Below, piece after piece: positions 9,808 through 18,981 of a DNA stretch of 64,000 nucleotides. The notes beneath the pieces were generated by a model, which ran no database searches, was not told the origin of the DNA, and worked only from the letters and a program-made list of their open reading frames with translations. Source of the DNA: Natribaculum luteum (lineage in GTDB: Archaea > Halobacteriota > Halobacteria > Halobacteriales > Natrialbaceae); assembly GCF_023008545.1 (NCBI RefSeq), contig NZ_CP095397.1, forward strand, positions 2,294,001-2,358,000. The letters run 5' to 3'. Position 1 is the stretch's first letter. Every line of letters begins with the position of its first letter. The position numbers and the translations under genes were made by a program.

Positions 9808-10575
9808 ATGTCCTGGGAGACAGTCACTCTCGAGGAGAGCGAAGGCATCGCAACGATCACCGTCGACCGTCCGGACAGCCTGAACGCCCTGAATCGCGAG
9901 ACGCTGCAGGCACTCGAGGAGGCGGTCGGCGAGACAGACGACGCCAGAGCGGTCGTCGTCACCGGCGCGGGCAAGGATGCGTTCGTCGCCGGTGCGGACA
10001 TCGGCTACATGCAGGAGATCTCGACGAACGAGGCCCAGGAGTACGCCGAAGTCGGCCACCGGATCTTCGACGCGATCGCGACCCACGACGCGCCGGTGAT
10101 CGCCGCGGTCAACGGCTACGCCTTCGGTGGCGGCTGCGAACTCGCACTCGCCTGTGACCTCCGCGTGGCGAGTGAGAACGCCGTCTTCGGACAGACCGAG
10201 ATCGACCTGGGGATCGTCCCCGGCTGGGGTGGCACGCAGCGACTGTCGCGACTCGTCGGCGACGCGACCGCTCGACGGATGGTGTTCCTCGGCGAACGCC
10301 TCGACGCGGCGTCGGCCGCCGAGGTCGGACTGGTCGGCGAGGTCGTCCCTCAGGCGGAACTCGACGACGTCGTCTCGGACCTGGCCGCCGAAATCGCAGC
10401 CAAGCCGAAGTTCGCCATGACGGCGGCCAAAGAGGCGCTGAACCAGGTCCACGAGATGCCCCAGTCGGCCGGACTGGCCTTCGAGCGGCGACTCTGGAGC
10501 GGCCTGTTCGGGACGCACGACCAGCGCGAGGGGATGGCGGCGTTCCTCGAGGATCGAGAACCGGAGTTCGAGTGA
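9808..10575 (+). CDS. Enoyl-CoA hydratase/isomerase family protein
   Basis: This 255-residue crotonase-fold protein would add water to 2-enoyl-CoA or act on a related acyl-CoA. Oxyanion-hole motifs are AGADIGYM (about 64-71) and YAFGGGCELALACDLR. The two catalytic-type glutamates are in GGGCE and in GQTEIDLGI. The C-terminal helix carries AAKEALNQ. A TATA-like CGTATATGTC at 9777-9786 precedes ATG 9808 at leaderless spacing. It stands alone, so whether it serves fatty-acid, amino-acid or 3-hydroxypropionate-type metabolism is unknown. Confidence 0.92.
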   Translation: MSWETVTLEESEGIATITVDRPDSLNALNRETLQALEEAVGETDDARAVVVTGAGKDAFVAGADIGYMQEISTNEAQEYAEVGHRIFDAIATHDAPVIAAVNGYAFGGGCELALACDLRVASENAVFGQTEIDLGIVPGWGGTQRLSRLVGDATARRMVFLGERLDAASAAEVGLVGEVVPQAELDDVVSDLAAEIAAKPKFAMTAAKEALNQVHEMPQSAGLAFERRLWSGLFGTHDQREGMAAFLEDREPEFE

Positions 10576-10733
10576 GGCCGACGCCAGACGCGATTCGACG
10601 TCGCGAGGAACCGTAGCACCCGAATGGTCCGCCACCGCCGGGACGACTCGACGACACACTAGGGAAATCTGTACTTCACGTGTGAGCGCGGAAATGCTTA
10701 TCAAACTGGTCGTTGCATCATCACGTAACACCT

Positions 10734-11378
10734 ATGACGACCGATAGCCAGTCGACGGAGTGCACCGTGGTGTGTCACGTCCGTGCACCGCTGTTGCTCG
10801 AGCCGGTGGACGGCCAGGTCGAGACGCTCCAGACGTGCGAGTCAGAGGGGACAGTCGATACGGTCCTGCTGCGGAGCTGGCCGGAGAAGGTCACGATCGC
10901 CGAGGAGAGTCCGCACCAGGAGGTCCTCGAGACGTTCGAGCGGTACGAACGGTGGGCCGACAGACAGGGCGTAGACATCCAGCCGCCGTTCAACGAGCGG
11001 ACGGTCCGCTCGTCGGTGACCGGCCAGACGAAAGACGTCCTCGTCACGCCAGTGCTCTGTCTGGCGATCTACCAGGACGAGCAACTGGTGGGGGTCTTCC
11101 CGCACTCGGCGGGCGACGAGACCTACACGGCCACCGAGGCGATCGCCGCGCTCCGGACCGGCAACGTCCCGACGCCGCTCGGAACCTCGGACGTTCCGGC
11201 CGAGACGGACGAGGATACCTGTCCCGACTGCGGTGGTTCGCTGATCAATGGCCAGGGCATCTTTACCTGTGTCGACTGTGGGTGGACCGGGACGATCAGG
11301 GGCGACGGCCGGTACGTGCCGATCCAGGAAACCGAACCGTCGTCAGACGCCGAAGTCGAACTCGAGGCCCGGCGGTAG
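10734..11378 (+). CDS. Haloarchaeal HTH-like protein with C-terminal zinc ribbon
   Basis: This 214-residue soluble protein. The N-terminal about 150 residues match a haloarchaea-restricted family I associate with the HTH_63-type domain (start TVVCHVRAPLLLEPVDGQVE). The C terminus carries a zinc ribbon, CPDCGG and CVDCGW, about residues 164-185. ATG 10734 is chosen over the frame opening at 10713 because a CTTATC box at 10697-10702 fits a very short leader. It is probably DNA- or RNA-binding; no target is visible. Confidence 0.75.
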   Translation: MTTDSQSTECTVVCHVRAPLLLEPVDGQVETLQTCESEGTVDTVLLRSWPEKVTIAEESPHQEVLETFERYERWADRQGVDIQPPFNERTVRSSVTGQTKDVLVTPVLCLAIYQDEQLVGVFPHSAGDETYTATEAIAALRTGNVPTPLGTSDVPAETDEDTCPDCGGSLINGQGIFTCVDCGWTGTIRGDGRYVPIQETEPSSDAEVELEARR

Positions 11379-11458
11379 CCGTCACGTTTTCTGCGCGACG
11401 AGCGCGCACCGAATTCACGTCCGGGAGAGCCAAGACCCACGCGACCGTCGCTCCAGAC

Positions 11459-12064
11459 GTGACCGACGACCGCGAACGCTGGAACGAAAAGCACGGCGAC
11501 GACGACTTCCGACTGCCCGAGGAGCCGATTCCGGAACTCGAGCGACGACTCGAGACGCTGCCGTCGGGACGAGCGCTCGACGTCGCGACCGGAACCGGAC
11601 GCAACGCGCTCTTTCTCGCCGAGAACGGGTACGAGGTCGACGCGGTGGACGTCTCCGATGCAGCCCTCGAGACGGCCCGTCGTCGCGCCGACGACCGCGA
11701 CGTCGACGTAAACTGGATTCGCACGGACGTCGCCGCGTTCGATCTCGAGACAGACGCCTACGACGTGATCACCGTGAGCTTCTTCGCCGCGCTCGAGGTG
11801 CTCCCCGACCTCAAGGAGGCGCTGGCACCGGGTGGCGTCGTGGTCTACGAACATCACCTGCGCTCGAGCGACCCGGTCGAAGTCGGTCCCTCGAACCGTC
11901 ACCGGTACCGGTCGAACGACCTCCTGCGGGCGTGTCTGGATCTGACGATCCTCCACTACGAGGAACGCGTTCGGTCGCTAACGGGCGGGTCCGCCGCAGT
12001 GGCGACGCTCGTGGCCCGCAACTCGAGCGGCGGAAGCCAGTCGTATCCACGGCTGTCCCGATAG
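11459..12064 (+). CDS. Class I SAM-dependent methyltransferase
   Basis: This 201-residue protein has a Rossmann methyltransferase core: motif I ALDVATGTGRNALFLAENGY (about 40-59), motif II VDAVDVSD, a DVAAFDL acidic turn, and a motif IV/V region around LAPGGVVVYEHHL. It resembles TehB/Tam-like small-molecule methyltransferases. The start is GTG 11459; a longer upstream extension is open but is Arg-rich and non-conserved in character. The substrate is unknown. Confidence 0.85.
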   Translation: MTDDRERWNEKHGDDDFRLPEEPIPELERRLETLPSGRALDVATGTGRNALFLAENGYEVDAVDVSDAALETARRRADDRDVDVNWIRTDVAAFDLETDAYDVITVSFFAALEVLPDLKEALAPGGVVVYEHHLRSSDPVEVGPSNRHRYRSNDLLRACLDLTILHYEERVRSLTGGSAAVATLVARNSSGGSQSYPRLSR

Positions 12065-12151
12065 CGGGTCGGAGCGGATCGTCGGCGACGTCTACGGCGT
12101 CGTCACTCGCGTTCCGCGACACTTTTGTCCGCTCACTACGGACCGAGTACC

Positions 12152-12835
12152 GTGACCTCCCCCGTCGTCACGACGTTCGCCGGAATCGTCTTCGGCGTCG
12201 CACTCGCTGCCCCGCCGGGGCCGATGAACGCGATCATCGCCGAAGAGAGCGTCCTCCGTGGCTGGACGTCCGGCTTCAAAGCCGGCATCGGCGCCATGCT
12301 CGCCGACGTCATCTTCTTCGTGCTCACGTTCGCCGGCGTCGCCGCCGTCCTCGAGCGTCACGCCACCGTTCAGGACGCCCTCTTTCTCGTCGGCGGCGTC
12401 CTCATGCTGGCGTTCGCCGCCGACGCGTTGCGGAACGTGACCGCGGCGACGGGGTTCACCCAGGGCGACGTCGCCCAGGCCTCGACCGGCTTCCGGAAGG
12501 CGTTCGCGCTCTCGCTGACTAACCCCTACCAGATCGCTTTCTGGCTCACCGTCGGCATCGGTCTCGTCCGACCGGGGACGCTCGCGGTGACAGACCACGT
12601 CCCCGACGTCCTCTCGTCGCTGGTCGGCGAATTCGTCGTCGAGACCGGGAGCCCCGCGCTGTTGGTCGGCTTCTTCGGTGGAATCGGTCTCTGGGTTATC
12701 GCCTATCCGGCCGCGCTCGTCGCGACGGGGCGGCGAATCGACGCGTTCGCGCCGCTGGTCGCGCTGTTGAGCGGCCTCGTCCTCGGGGGTTTCGGGCTGC
12801 TGTTCTGCTGGATTGGCCTCACGGCGCTCTTCTGA
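12152..12835 (+). CDS. LysE/RhtB-family exporter
   Basis: This 227-residue membrane protein has about six transmembrane segments. The LysE-family signature is visible near the N terminus (ALAAPPGPMNAIIAEESVLR), with a TNPYQIAFWLTVG motif in the fourth segment. Family members export amino acids or related solutes. GTG 12152 is preferred over TTG 12125 since hydrophobic segment 1 begins directly after it. It lies 87 bases downstream of the methyltransferase. Confidence 0.85.
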   Translation: MTSPVVTTFAGIVFGVALAAPPGPMNAIIAEESVLRGWTSGFKAGIGAMLADVIFFVLTFAGVAAVLERHATVQDALFLVGGVLMLAFAADALRNVTAATGFTQGDVAQASTGFRKAFALSLTNPYQIAFWLTVGIGLVRPGTLAVTDHVPDVLSSLVGEFVVETGSPALLVGFFGGIGLWVIAYPAALVATGRRIDAFAPLVALLSGLVLGGFGLLFCWIGLTALF

Positions 12836-12909
12836 GAGACCACTCGCTCGAACCAGGGCATCTGGCTCGAATCGAAACGATCAGAACGGTTGCGGTACGA
12901 TCTTCGATC

Positions 12910-13011
12910 ATGTCCGGATGGCCGTACGTCGCCGCGCTGGTCTACCCGGCGATCATCGTCGGGCTCATCTACCTCGTGTTGCGATACAGGCAGCCACTCA
13001 GCGACGGCTAG
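12910..13011 (+). CDS. Candidate 33-residue single-pass membrane peptide
   Basis: A short frame from ATG 12910 to TAG 13009-13011 encodes 33 residues: a polar start (MSGWPYV), one Ala/Leu/Ile/Val-rich membrane span of about 20 residues, then RYRQPLSDG, giving a positive-inside C terminus. Third positions are almost all G or C, as in neighbours, which supports coding. The stop sits in a CGGCTAGCCG palindrome. No function can be given. Confidence 0.45.
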   Translation: MSGWPYVAALVYPAIIVGLIYLVLRYRQPLSDG

Positions 13012-13049
13012 CCGAGCCAGCGGTCGACGACGCTCGAGTCCACCGCCCG

Positions 13050-13724
13050 CTACTCGCCGAACGCCGCGATTTCGTCCTCGAGCCACTCGCGGAACCAGCG
13101 GACGCGCTTGAGTCGCTGGTGGGCGATGCTCTCGGCGGTGTCGCTTCTGACGCGGCTGGCGGCGTCGATCCCGCGTTCCATGACGCGATCGACCATCTCG
13201 TCTGCGTCCATGTGCGTGCGAGCCTCGTAGCCCATCCGCAGGAGCATCAGGGCCGTACCGTTGGCACCGACCTTGTCGAGCAGGTCGGCCTCGATGAGAC
13301 ACTGCGTCTCGAGGGGGAGGTCCCGCAGGTCGCCCTGGTAGGAGTGGTCCTCGATCGCACGACACACCTGGTCGACGAACGATTCGGGGTACTCGCCGTG
13401 GGAGTTGAGGTACTCGCGGGCGACGCGAGCGCCGGCCTCGGCGTGCATCTCCTGGTCGGCCTCGAGTTTCGCGACGTCGTGAAAGAGCGCGGCGACGCGG
13501 GTGACGTCGACGTCGGCGCCCTCCTTGCGTGCAATCTCCTCGGCGAGGGAGACGACGTTGAGGATGTGGTTGTGTCGGTACTCGGCGGAGTGCCACGGGT
13601 ACCAGCGCATGCGACCACCCTCCTCTTCTTTTTCGACGCTGGCTGACAGGTATTCGAAGACGAACCGTTCCATCGCCTCGAACTCGGCGTCGCTTACCCT
13701 CGTTTCCTTTATTTCGACACCCAC
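13050..13724 (-). CDS. HD-domain phosphohydrolase-like protein
   Basis: This 224-residue HD superfamily protein has a metal-binding H at RHNHILNVV, the HD pair in VAALFHDVAKLEA, and a downstream HSYQG histidine. It is likely a metal-dependent phosphohydrolase on nucleotides or a related regulatory hydrolase. GTG 13724 is chosen over a much longer open frame: a GGAGGG Shine-Dalgarno-like site (plus-strand CCCTCC at 13732-13737) sits 7 bases before it, and the upstream extension is Arg/Ser-rich. Confidence 0.85.
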   Translation of the reverse strand: MGVEIKETRVSDAEFEAMERFVFEYLSASVEKEEEGGRMRWYPWHSAEYRHNHILNVVSLAEEIARKEGADVDVTRVAALFHDVAKLEADQEMHAEAGARVAREYLNSHGEYPESFVDQVCRAIEDHSYQGDLRDLPLETQCLIEADLLDKVGANGTALMLLRMGYEARTHMDADEMVDRVMERGIDAASRVRSDTAESIAHQRLKRVRWFREWLEDEIAAFGE

Positions 13725-14032
13725 GATAGATCCCTCCGCAACAGACGAGCGATAGTCATTACGCAAATATTGGGTCGTTCCGCTCTTTAGCCTTTGGTTC
13801 GTGTTACTTCTTCTGCGAAAGACGCGCAGAATACAAGTCTTCCCTGCGCTATCGCGACAGGTCGCTCGCGGAGATCGTCGGTGCTCACTCGAGTCTGTCT
13901 CGCTGGCTGCCACTGCCGGATGGGGACTACCGTCCAGCGCGCGGACACGACTCGTGTGTGGCGTCCTGTCATACTACCCATTTGCAAGCAACTTCCGTTA
14001 AAGTCAAACGACCGGCCACGAAACAGTGTGAC

Positions 14033-14449
14033 ATGACTAGCGAACAGGAGCAACAGTCCATTCGATGTCTCGTCGCCAAAGTCGGCCTCGACGGTCACGA
14101 CCGCGGGGCCCACGTCATCGCCCGGGCGTTCCGCGACGCCGGCTTCGAGGTCATCTACTCCGGACTGCACAAGGCTCCCGACGAGATCGTCCAGGCGACG
14201 GTCCAGGAGGACGTCGACGTCCTCGGCATTTCGATCCTCTCGGGTGCACACAACACGCTCGTCCCGAAGATCATGGACGGACTCGAGGAGTACGACGCAC
14301 TCGAGGACACCATGGTGCTCGTCGGTGGCGTCATTCCGGACGAGGACAAAGACCAGCTAAAAGACGAAGGCGTCGCAGCAGTCTTCGGACCCGGAACGTC
14401 GATCGAGGAGACGATCGAATTCGTCCGCGAGAACGCCCCGGAACGATGA
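14033..14449 (+). CDS. mcmA2: Methylmalonyl-CoA mutase small/C-terminal subunit (B12-binding)
   Basis: This 138-residue cobalamin-binding domain has the base-off motif VAKVGLDGHDRGAHVIA (DxHxxG). It also has SILSGAHNTLVP and VGGVIPDEDKDQL. It pairs with a separate catalytic subunit, not in this window, to interconvert methylmalonyl-CoA and succinyl-CoA. Its stop overlaps the ATG of meaB (ATGA), so the two are translationally coupled. Confidence 0.95.
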   Translation: MTSEQEQQSIRCLVAKVGLDGHDRGAHVIARAFRDAGFEVIYSGLHKAPDEIVQATVQEDVDVLGISILSGAHNTLVPKIMDGLEEYDALEDTMVLVGGVIPDEDKDQLKDEGVAAVFGPGTSIEETIEFVRENAPER

Positions 14450-15525
14450 ACGCCGCCGACGAGCAGTTACTCGAGGACCTCCTGGCCGGCAAACACCGGG
14501 CGCTCGCGCGGACCATCTCGAAGATCGAGAACCGTTCGTCGGGCTATCGCGACCTCGTCTCGGAGCTGTACGCCCACACCGGCGACGCCGACGTGATCGG
14601 GATCACGGGCAGCCCCGGCGCTGGCAAGTCGACCCTCGTGGACAAACTCGCCGAAGCCTACCGCGAGCGCGGGGAGACGGTCGGGGTCATCGCGATCGAC
14701 CCGTCGTCGCCGTTTACCGGCGGCGCGGTGCTCGGCGACCGCATCCGGATGGCCTCGACGGTCGGCGACATGGACGTCTTCGTCAGGTCGATGAGCGCCC
14801 GCGGGACGCTCGGTGGCCTCTCGACGGCCACGGCGGACGCCGTCAAGGCGATGGACGCGTTCGGCAAGGACAAGATCATCATCGAGACCGTCGGGGCGGG
14901 CCAAAACGAGATCGACATCGTTCGCACCGCCGACAGCGTCGCCGTCCTCGTCCCACCGGGCTCGGGCGACTCGGTCCAGACGCTGAAAGCCGGCATCTTA
15001 GAGATCGCCGACGTCTTCGTCGTCAACAAGGCCGACCGTCCCGGTGCCGACCGCACGGTCCAGGAGCTCAGAGAGATGATCGAACTCGGTGAGGGAACCG
15101 GTTTCGGTGGTGGTGCAGGCCACCACGGCGCGGACGCGATGGACACGGACGCGGACGCGACGGACGTAGACGGCGCGGGCGACGGCTGGACGCCGCCGAT
15201 CGTCGAGACGGTCGCCACCGAGGGCGACGGCGTCGAGACGTTCATCGACGCGCTGGGCGACCACCGGACGTACCTCGAGGAGTCGGGGATACTCGCCGAA
15301 CGGACGCGACAGCGCTACGCCGAGGAGATTCGAACGCTGCTTCGCGAAGACGTCCACGCCATGCTCGAGGACGAACTCGAGCGCGCTGGCGGTGTCGACG
15401 GCCTCGCCGAAGCGGTCCGACGGGGTGAGACGGACCCGTACGAAATCGCCGGCGGCGCGCTCGACCCCGTCGAAACGTGTCTCGACGAACTCGAGTACGA
15501 GTCGCTCGAACTGCCGTCTGAGTAG
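14446..15525 (+). CDS. meaB: Methylmalonyl-CoA mutase-associated GTPase (MeaB/ArgK type)
   Basis: This 359-residue G3E-family GTPase protects and reloads cobalamin on the mutase. The P-loop is ITGSPGAGKSTLVDKL (about 52-67). Switch and Walker-B type segments are AIDPSSPFTGGAVLGDRIRM and IIIETVGAGQNEIDI, and the guanine-specificity loop is VVNKADRPGAD. An Asp/Gly-rich insertion (about 222-248, DTDADATDVDGAG) sits in the G domain and looks lineage-specific. It overlaps mcmA2 by 4 bases. Confidence 0.95.
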   Translation: MNAADEQLLEDLLAGKHRALARTISKIENRSSGYRDLVSELYAHTGDADVIGITGSPGAGKSTLVDKLAEAYRERGETVGVIAIDPSSPFTGGAVLGDRIRMASTVGDMDVFVRSMSARGTLGGLSTATADAVKAMDAFGKDKIIIETVGAGQNEIDIVRTADSVAVLVPPGSGDSVQTLKAGILEIADVFVVNKADRPGADRTVQELREMIELGEGTGFGGGAGHHGADAMDTDADATDVDGAGDGWTPPIVETVATEGDGVETFIDALGDHRTYLEESGILAERTRQRYAEEIRTLLREDVHAMLEDELERAGGVDGLAEAVRRGETDPYEIAGGALDPVETCLDELEYESLELPSE

Positions 15526-15628
15526 TCGTGTCGCCGATTCGGCCGGTAGCCGCTCGAACGGTCGTCTGTAACCCGATTTTCTCGCCGAGATCCGCGGTTC
15601 TAAGGCCGTCGTCGTCCAACGGGAGCGT

Positions 15629-16561
15629 ATGAAGCTCCGTACGGCACTCACGACGGGCGTCGGTGCAGTCGGCGCGGCGGTCGTCGGGAACAGACTGCTC
15701 GCCAGCCGGGCCGGCGACCTCGAGAACCCGCTTCCAGGCGTCGAACGGACCTACCGCTGGCGGGGGATGAACGTGGCGTACACGGTTGCCGGAGATCCAA
15801 ACGACCCCGACGTCATGCTCGTCCACGGGCTCAACGCGGCGGCGAGTAGTTACGAGTTCGAGCCGATCGTCCGGAACCTCGCCGAGAACTACCACGTTAT
15901 CGCGGTCGACCTCCCCGGATTCGGCCGGTCGGACCGTCCACCGCTCGTCTACGACGCCGACCTCTACACGGCGTTCCTCCGTGCGTTCGCTGGCGACGTG
16001 ACCGACGAGCCGATCGTGATCGCCTCCTCGCTTTCCGGGTCGTTCGCGGCGACGGCGGCCGCCGACGCCGACGTCGATCGCCTCGTGCTGATCTGTCCGA
16101 CCGCCGAGACCACGAGCGACCGCCCCTGGGTACGGACGCTCCTCCGGACACCCGTCGTCGGGACGGCGCTTTTCAACCTGCTCGCGAGCGAACCATCGAT
16201 CCGCCTCTTTCTCGACCGCGACGGCTACTACGACGCCGACAGCGTCGACGACGAGGAAGTCGACTACGCCTGGCGCAGCGCCCACCAGCCGGGCGCGCGC
16301 TTCGCCCCCGCATCGTTCGCCGCCGGCACCCTCGACCCCGACGTCGACCTCGAGACCGAACTCGCGGCCCTCGAGATTCCCGTCACGCTCGTCTGGGGTC
16401 GCGACGCCGAACTCGTCCCGCTCCGGGACGGCCGCAACCTCGCCGAGGCCGCCGACCTCGACCTCGTCGTCGTCGACTACGCGACGTTGCTTCCCCACGC
16501 AGAACACCCCGAACAGTTCCTCGAGTACCTCGAGGCGGAACTGCCTCGAGCGACGGACTAG
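15629..16561 (+). CDS. Alpha/beta-fold hydrolase, N-terminally membrane anchored
   Basis: This 310-residue protein. Residues about 5-27 are an Ala/Val/Gly-rich signal or anchor. The hydrolase core has the oxyanion motif VHGLNAAASS, DLPGFGRSD, and a nucleophile Ser in ASSLSGSFAA (about 132-141). The acid is probably in VWGRDAELVPL and the His in LPHAEHPEQFL. The substrate is unknown; it is probably an esterase or lipase-like hydrolase at the membrane. Confidence 0.88.
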   Translation: MKLRTALTTGVGAVGAAVVGNRLLASRAGDLENPLPGVERTYRWRGMNVAYTVAGDPNDPDVMLVHGLNAAASSYEFEPIVRNLAENYHVIAVDLPGFGRSDRPPLVYDADLYTAFLRAFAGDVTDEPIVIASSLSGSFAATAAADADVDRLVLICPTAETTSDRPWVRTLLRTPVVGTALFNLLASEPSIRLFLDRDGYYDADSVDDEEVDYAWRSAHQPGARFAPASFAAGTLDPDVDLETELAALEIPVTLVWGRDAELVPLRDGRNLAEAADLDLVVVDYATLLPHAEHPEQFLEYLEAELPRATD

Positions 16562-16657
16562 TCCTGCGTTCTCGGCGTGGCAGCGAGGCGTCCTCGCGCC
16601 TGTATCTGCAGGTCGAAACGGTACCCGTACGCGGACCGTATCACTCGAGGATCGAGC

Positions 16658-16999
16658 ATGAATGACCGAGACGACGCGCCTCCTGGAACCTCCCCGGACG
16701 AGATCGACGAGGACGCCAGGCCGTCGAAACAGGAACCGGACGCGGAAGCGATCGAGGAACCGACTCGGGACAGCAAACAGGAGGCGAGAGAAACAGCCTG
16801 GATGATGAAAGAGGGGACGACGATCGGCGTCGTCTCGATTCTCGCCGTTCTCCTGCTCGCGCTCGCACTCATGCAGGCGACCGGGCTGGTCGACCTCATG
16901 GCACCGCTCGCGGACACCCAACTCGGGCAGTGGGGCGCGTTCGCCGCTCTCGCGCTCGTCGTCGCCGCGGTCTTCGCGTGGAGCCGCTGGGGGGTCTGA
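16658..16999 (+). CDS. Small two-TM membrane protein
   Basis: This 113-residue protein has a highly acidic, Lys/Glu/Asp-rich N-terminal half (1-50) followed by two hydrophobic segments (about 53-77 and 88-107). It ends with WSRWGV. ATG 16658 is chosen because the upstream extension from 16577 is Arg-rich. This looks like a haloarchaeal small membrane protein of unknown role. Confidence 0.7.
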   Translation: MNDRDDAPPGTSPDEIDEDARPSKQEPDAEAIEEPTRDSKQEARETAWMMKEGTTIGVVSILAVLLLALALMQATGLVDLMAPLADTQLGQWGAFAALALVVAAVFAWSRWGV

Positions 17000-17743
17000 C
17001 ACTGCTGGTTGGAACTGGTTCCTGGGAGGATGCCGCAGAACCGTTCACCGGCCCTTTCTGCGACTAACCGACGATCAGTGCAGACGAAGGACGTAGCGCG
17101 ACGGATTGTGATCTCTCCATCCCCTGCCAGAAACCGCATGCGGGATTTTCATAGGAGGATGAGTTCAGCACGGCGGGTTCGTTTGTTTCACGCTCTTCAT
17201 TCCGAAGCAGGCGCTCAGATTGAACGAGAACTACGCCTACGAACGACCGGAGACGATAGAGTGGAACAAGGGACTGGTTACGGTGATCCGTTGCTTCGGA
17301 TTGGTTTACCTTCTTATCGCGCTCAGCGCACTCTCCAACCGAAACCGGGATATTGACAGCTCCTGATCGGTGAACCGAAACACTTCACACCTGTACGTAA
17401 CACCGAAATTTGGCAGATCATGTGGCCAATATACGCCCTGAGTTCAGCACACAGCACATGAGTTATCCAACTCTTGTCAGAAACGATGTGACCGACTCAG
17501 AGGCTACGGCGCACGTACCCTACCAAAGGTGAAGAATGCTCGCCGCAACCCCTGACCCCATGACAGGAGCGGACGACGAGGCCAACAGCCTCGAGGCGGC
17601 GTTGAATCTATCCAATCATATCTCGTCGTCTATCTCCCGCATTTCCCACACGGTCGTGGCTGCCAGGGAAAACATGAGTGACCTGACCCCAGCGAAATCC
17701 CAGGATCTATCGTCTCGAACTCACCCCGACTGCTCGGCGCGGG
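17000..17743. other. 744-base stretch without a convincing gene
   Basis: GC content and codon bias fall here. Short overlapping frames on the plus strand (from 17159 after an AGGAGG, and from 17536) have Arg/Ser-rich translations and look spurious. The only coding-like piece is the 17220-17366 frame listed separately. The region precedes the convergent end of gshA and has the appearance of decayed accessory DNA. Confidence 0.5.
17220..17366 (+). pseudogene. Possible remnant with one membrane span
   Basis: An open frame with a possible TTG at 17220 encodes about 48 residues: NENYAYERPETIEWNKG, then a hydrophobic stretch (VIRCFGLVYLLIALSALS), then NRNRDIDSS and TGA. The amino-acid composition is protein-like while the overlapping +1 frame is not. 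No good start codon or promoter is visible, so it is either a fragment or a chance frame. Confidence 0.22.
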
Positions 17744-18856
17744 TCATCTGCCACGTACCGCATCGGCCCGTTGCACGTCGTGTTCGAGCCGATCTGCGTA
17801 TTCCAGCCGGAGTCGCCGTGCGTCGTCTCGGGACACTGGGGCACGGCCCTCGATCTCATGTGTGACCGGGTGGTACGCGTCGACGTCGAATCCCATGCGT
17901 TCGAGATATGACCTGACCGACGCCGACGCCAGCCCGTCGCGGATGGCGGCGTTGACGTATCCCAGAACTGCGTCGAACGTCGGGACAACGACGCCGTTTT
18001 CTGTTACGCGGCCCTCTTTACCCTCGATTCGCAGCGTCGTCTCGGTGGCGTGGGTCGCGACGGTCGCGATCCAATCGGCCAGGCGGACGACCTGGCTCGG
18101 CAGGGAGGTATCCGGTGAACGCCACTCGACGGTCGGAAACTCCTCGCGGAGTTGAACGGGCGTCCAGACGGCACTCTCTGGCTCGAAGTTGAACTCGACG
18201 GTTCGGCGGTTGATCCCGGCATCGGCCGCCGCAACCACGAACTCGTCGTAGCGTCGTTCCAGACGCCGTTTCCATTCGTCGGTATCGTCAATGTACGGCC
18301 AGAGCCACCCCTGGTGTGGAACGTCGTCGTATGCCATCCAGCGGTAGAGCTTCGACCTGGCACCGGCCGCCAGGTGTCGCCCCTGATAGTAGGGGGACGA
18401 ATTAACCAGGGCGAGCGCTGGGTCGAGTGCGACGAGTGCGTTTACCTGGTCGGCCTCGTGACCCGGCACTTGCTCGACGTGGACGTGTGTTCCCGCGCAG
18501 TGACGAACGTACGAGAAGTCCCCACCGACGACTTGATTCTGTATTCGTGTCCGGTCGCTCTCCAGTTCCCGAACCCGGTCCTCGTTCAACGGCGTGGCCA
18601 GCGGAACCAGCCGTTTGCCATCTGTCGCGGCGCGCTCTATCGCTTCGCCGACCCGTTTGAATAACTCGGCACGTAACCCTTCGGTCGTCTCACACGGGGT
18701 CGTCTTGATCTCGAGGATCGGCTCGACGAACTCTCGCTCGGTGCCCGACGCCGCCACCATGTGGCCGCTCGGCTCGACGAGGTGGCCCTCCTCGTCGATT
18801 ACCCAGTATTCGACCTCGATACTTCGTCGTACCGGCTCTGAGTTGTGTGCTAACAC
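17744..18856 (-). CDS. gshA: Glutamate-cysteine ligase family 2 protein (GshA-like)
   Basis: This 370-residue protein would join glutamate to cysteine with ATP to make gamma-glutamylcysteine, the main haloarchaeal thiol. The GCS2 start RRSIEVEYWVIDEEGHLVEP and the metal/substrate histidines in RHCAGTHVHVEQVPG (about 118-132) are visible, as are WPYIDDTDEWKRRLERRYDE and RTVEFNFEPESAVWTP. The start is GTG 18856; no better start lies before the in-frame stop at 18926. It sits in a lower-GC islet. A near-copy of its start region lies 119 bases upstream. Confidence 0.85.
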   Translation of the reverse strand: MLAHNSEPVRRSIEVEYWVIDEEGHLVEPSGHMVAASGTEREFVEPILEIKTTPCETTEGLRAELFKRVGEAIERAATDGKRLVPLATPLNEDRVRELESDRTRIQNQVVGGDFSYVRHCAGTHVHVEQVPGHEADQVNALVALDPALALVNSSPYYQGRHLAAGARSKLYRWMAYDDVPHQGWLWPYIDDTDEWKRRLERRYDEFVVAAADAGINRRTVEFNFEPESAVWTPVQLREEFPTVEWRSPDTSLPSQVVRLADWIATVATHATETTLRIEGKEGRVTENGVVVPTFDAVLGYVNAAIRDGLASASVRSYLERMGFDVDAYHPVTHEIEGRAPVSRDDARRLRLEYADRLEHDVQRADAVRGR

Positions 18857-18981
18857 GATATCCTCGTTCGGCGCGTCTGTCTCTGTCAGTGCACTCCTCT
18901 CCGGGATCGTGGCTGTGCTAACTTTTTACACTATCCGGTGTAGGGTTCATTCACATGAATGTTGTGTGCTATCACAATATC
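18842..18981. repeat. Imperfect direct repeat at the start of gshA
   Basis: The 21-base stretch 18842-18862 (which contains the gshA GTG) recurs at 18961-18981 with 19 of 21 matches. A small palindrome (CATTCA-TGAATG) lies just before the second copy. It looks like a partial duplication of the gene start. Confidence 0.5.

Noticed and set aside
17159-17356. 65-codon ORF with AGGAGG before its ATG
   Set aside because: Arg/Leu-rich translation; the overlapping frame gives a more protein-like product, and neither is strong.
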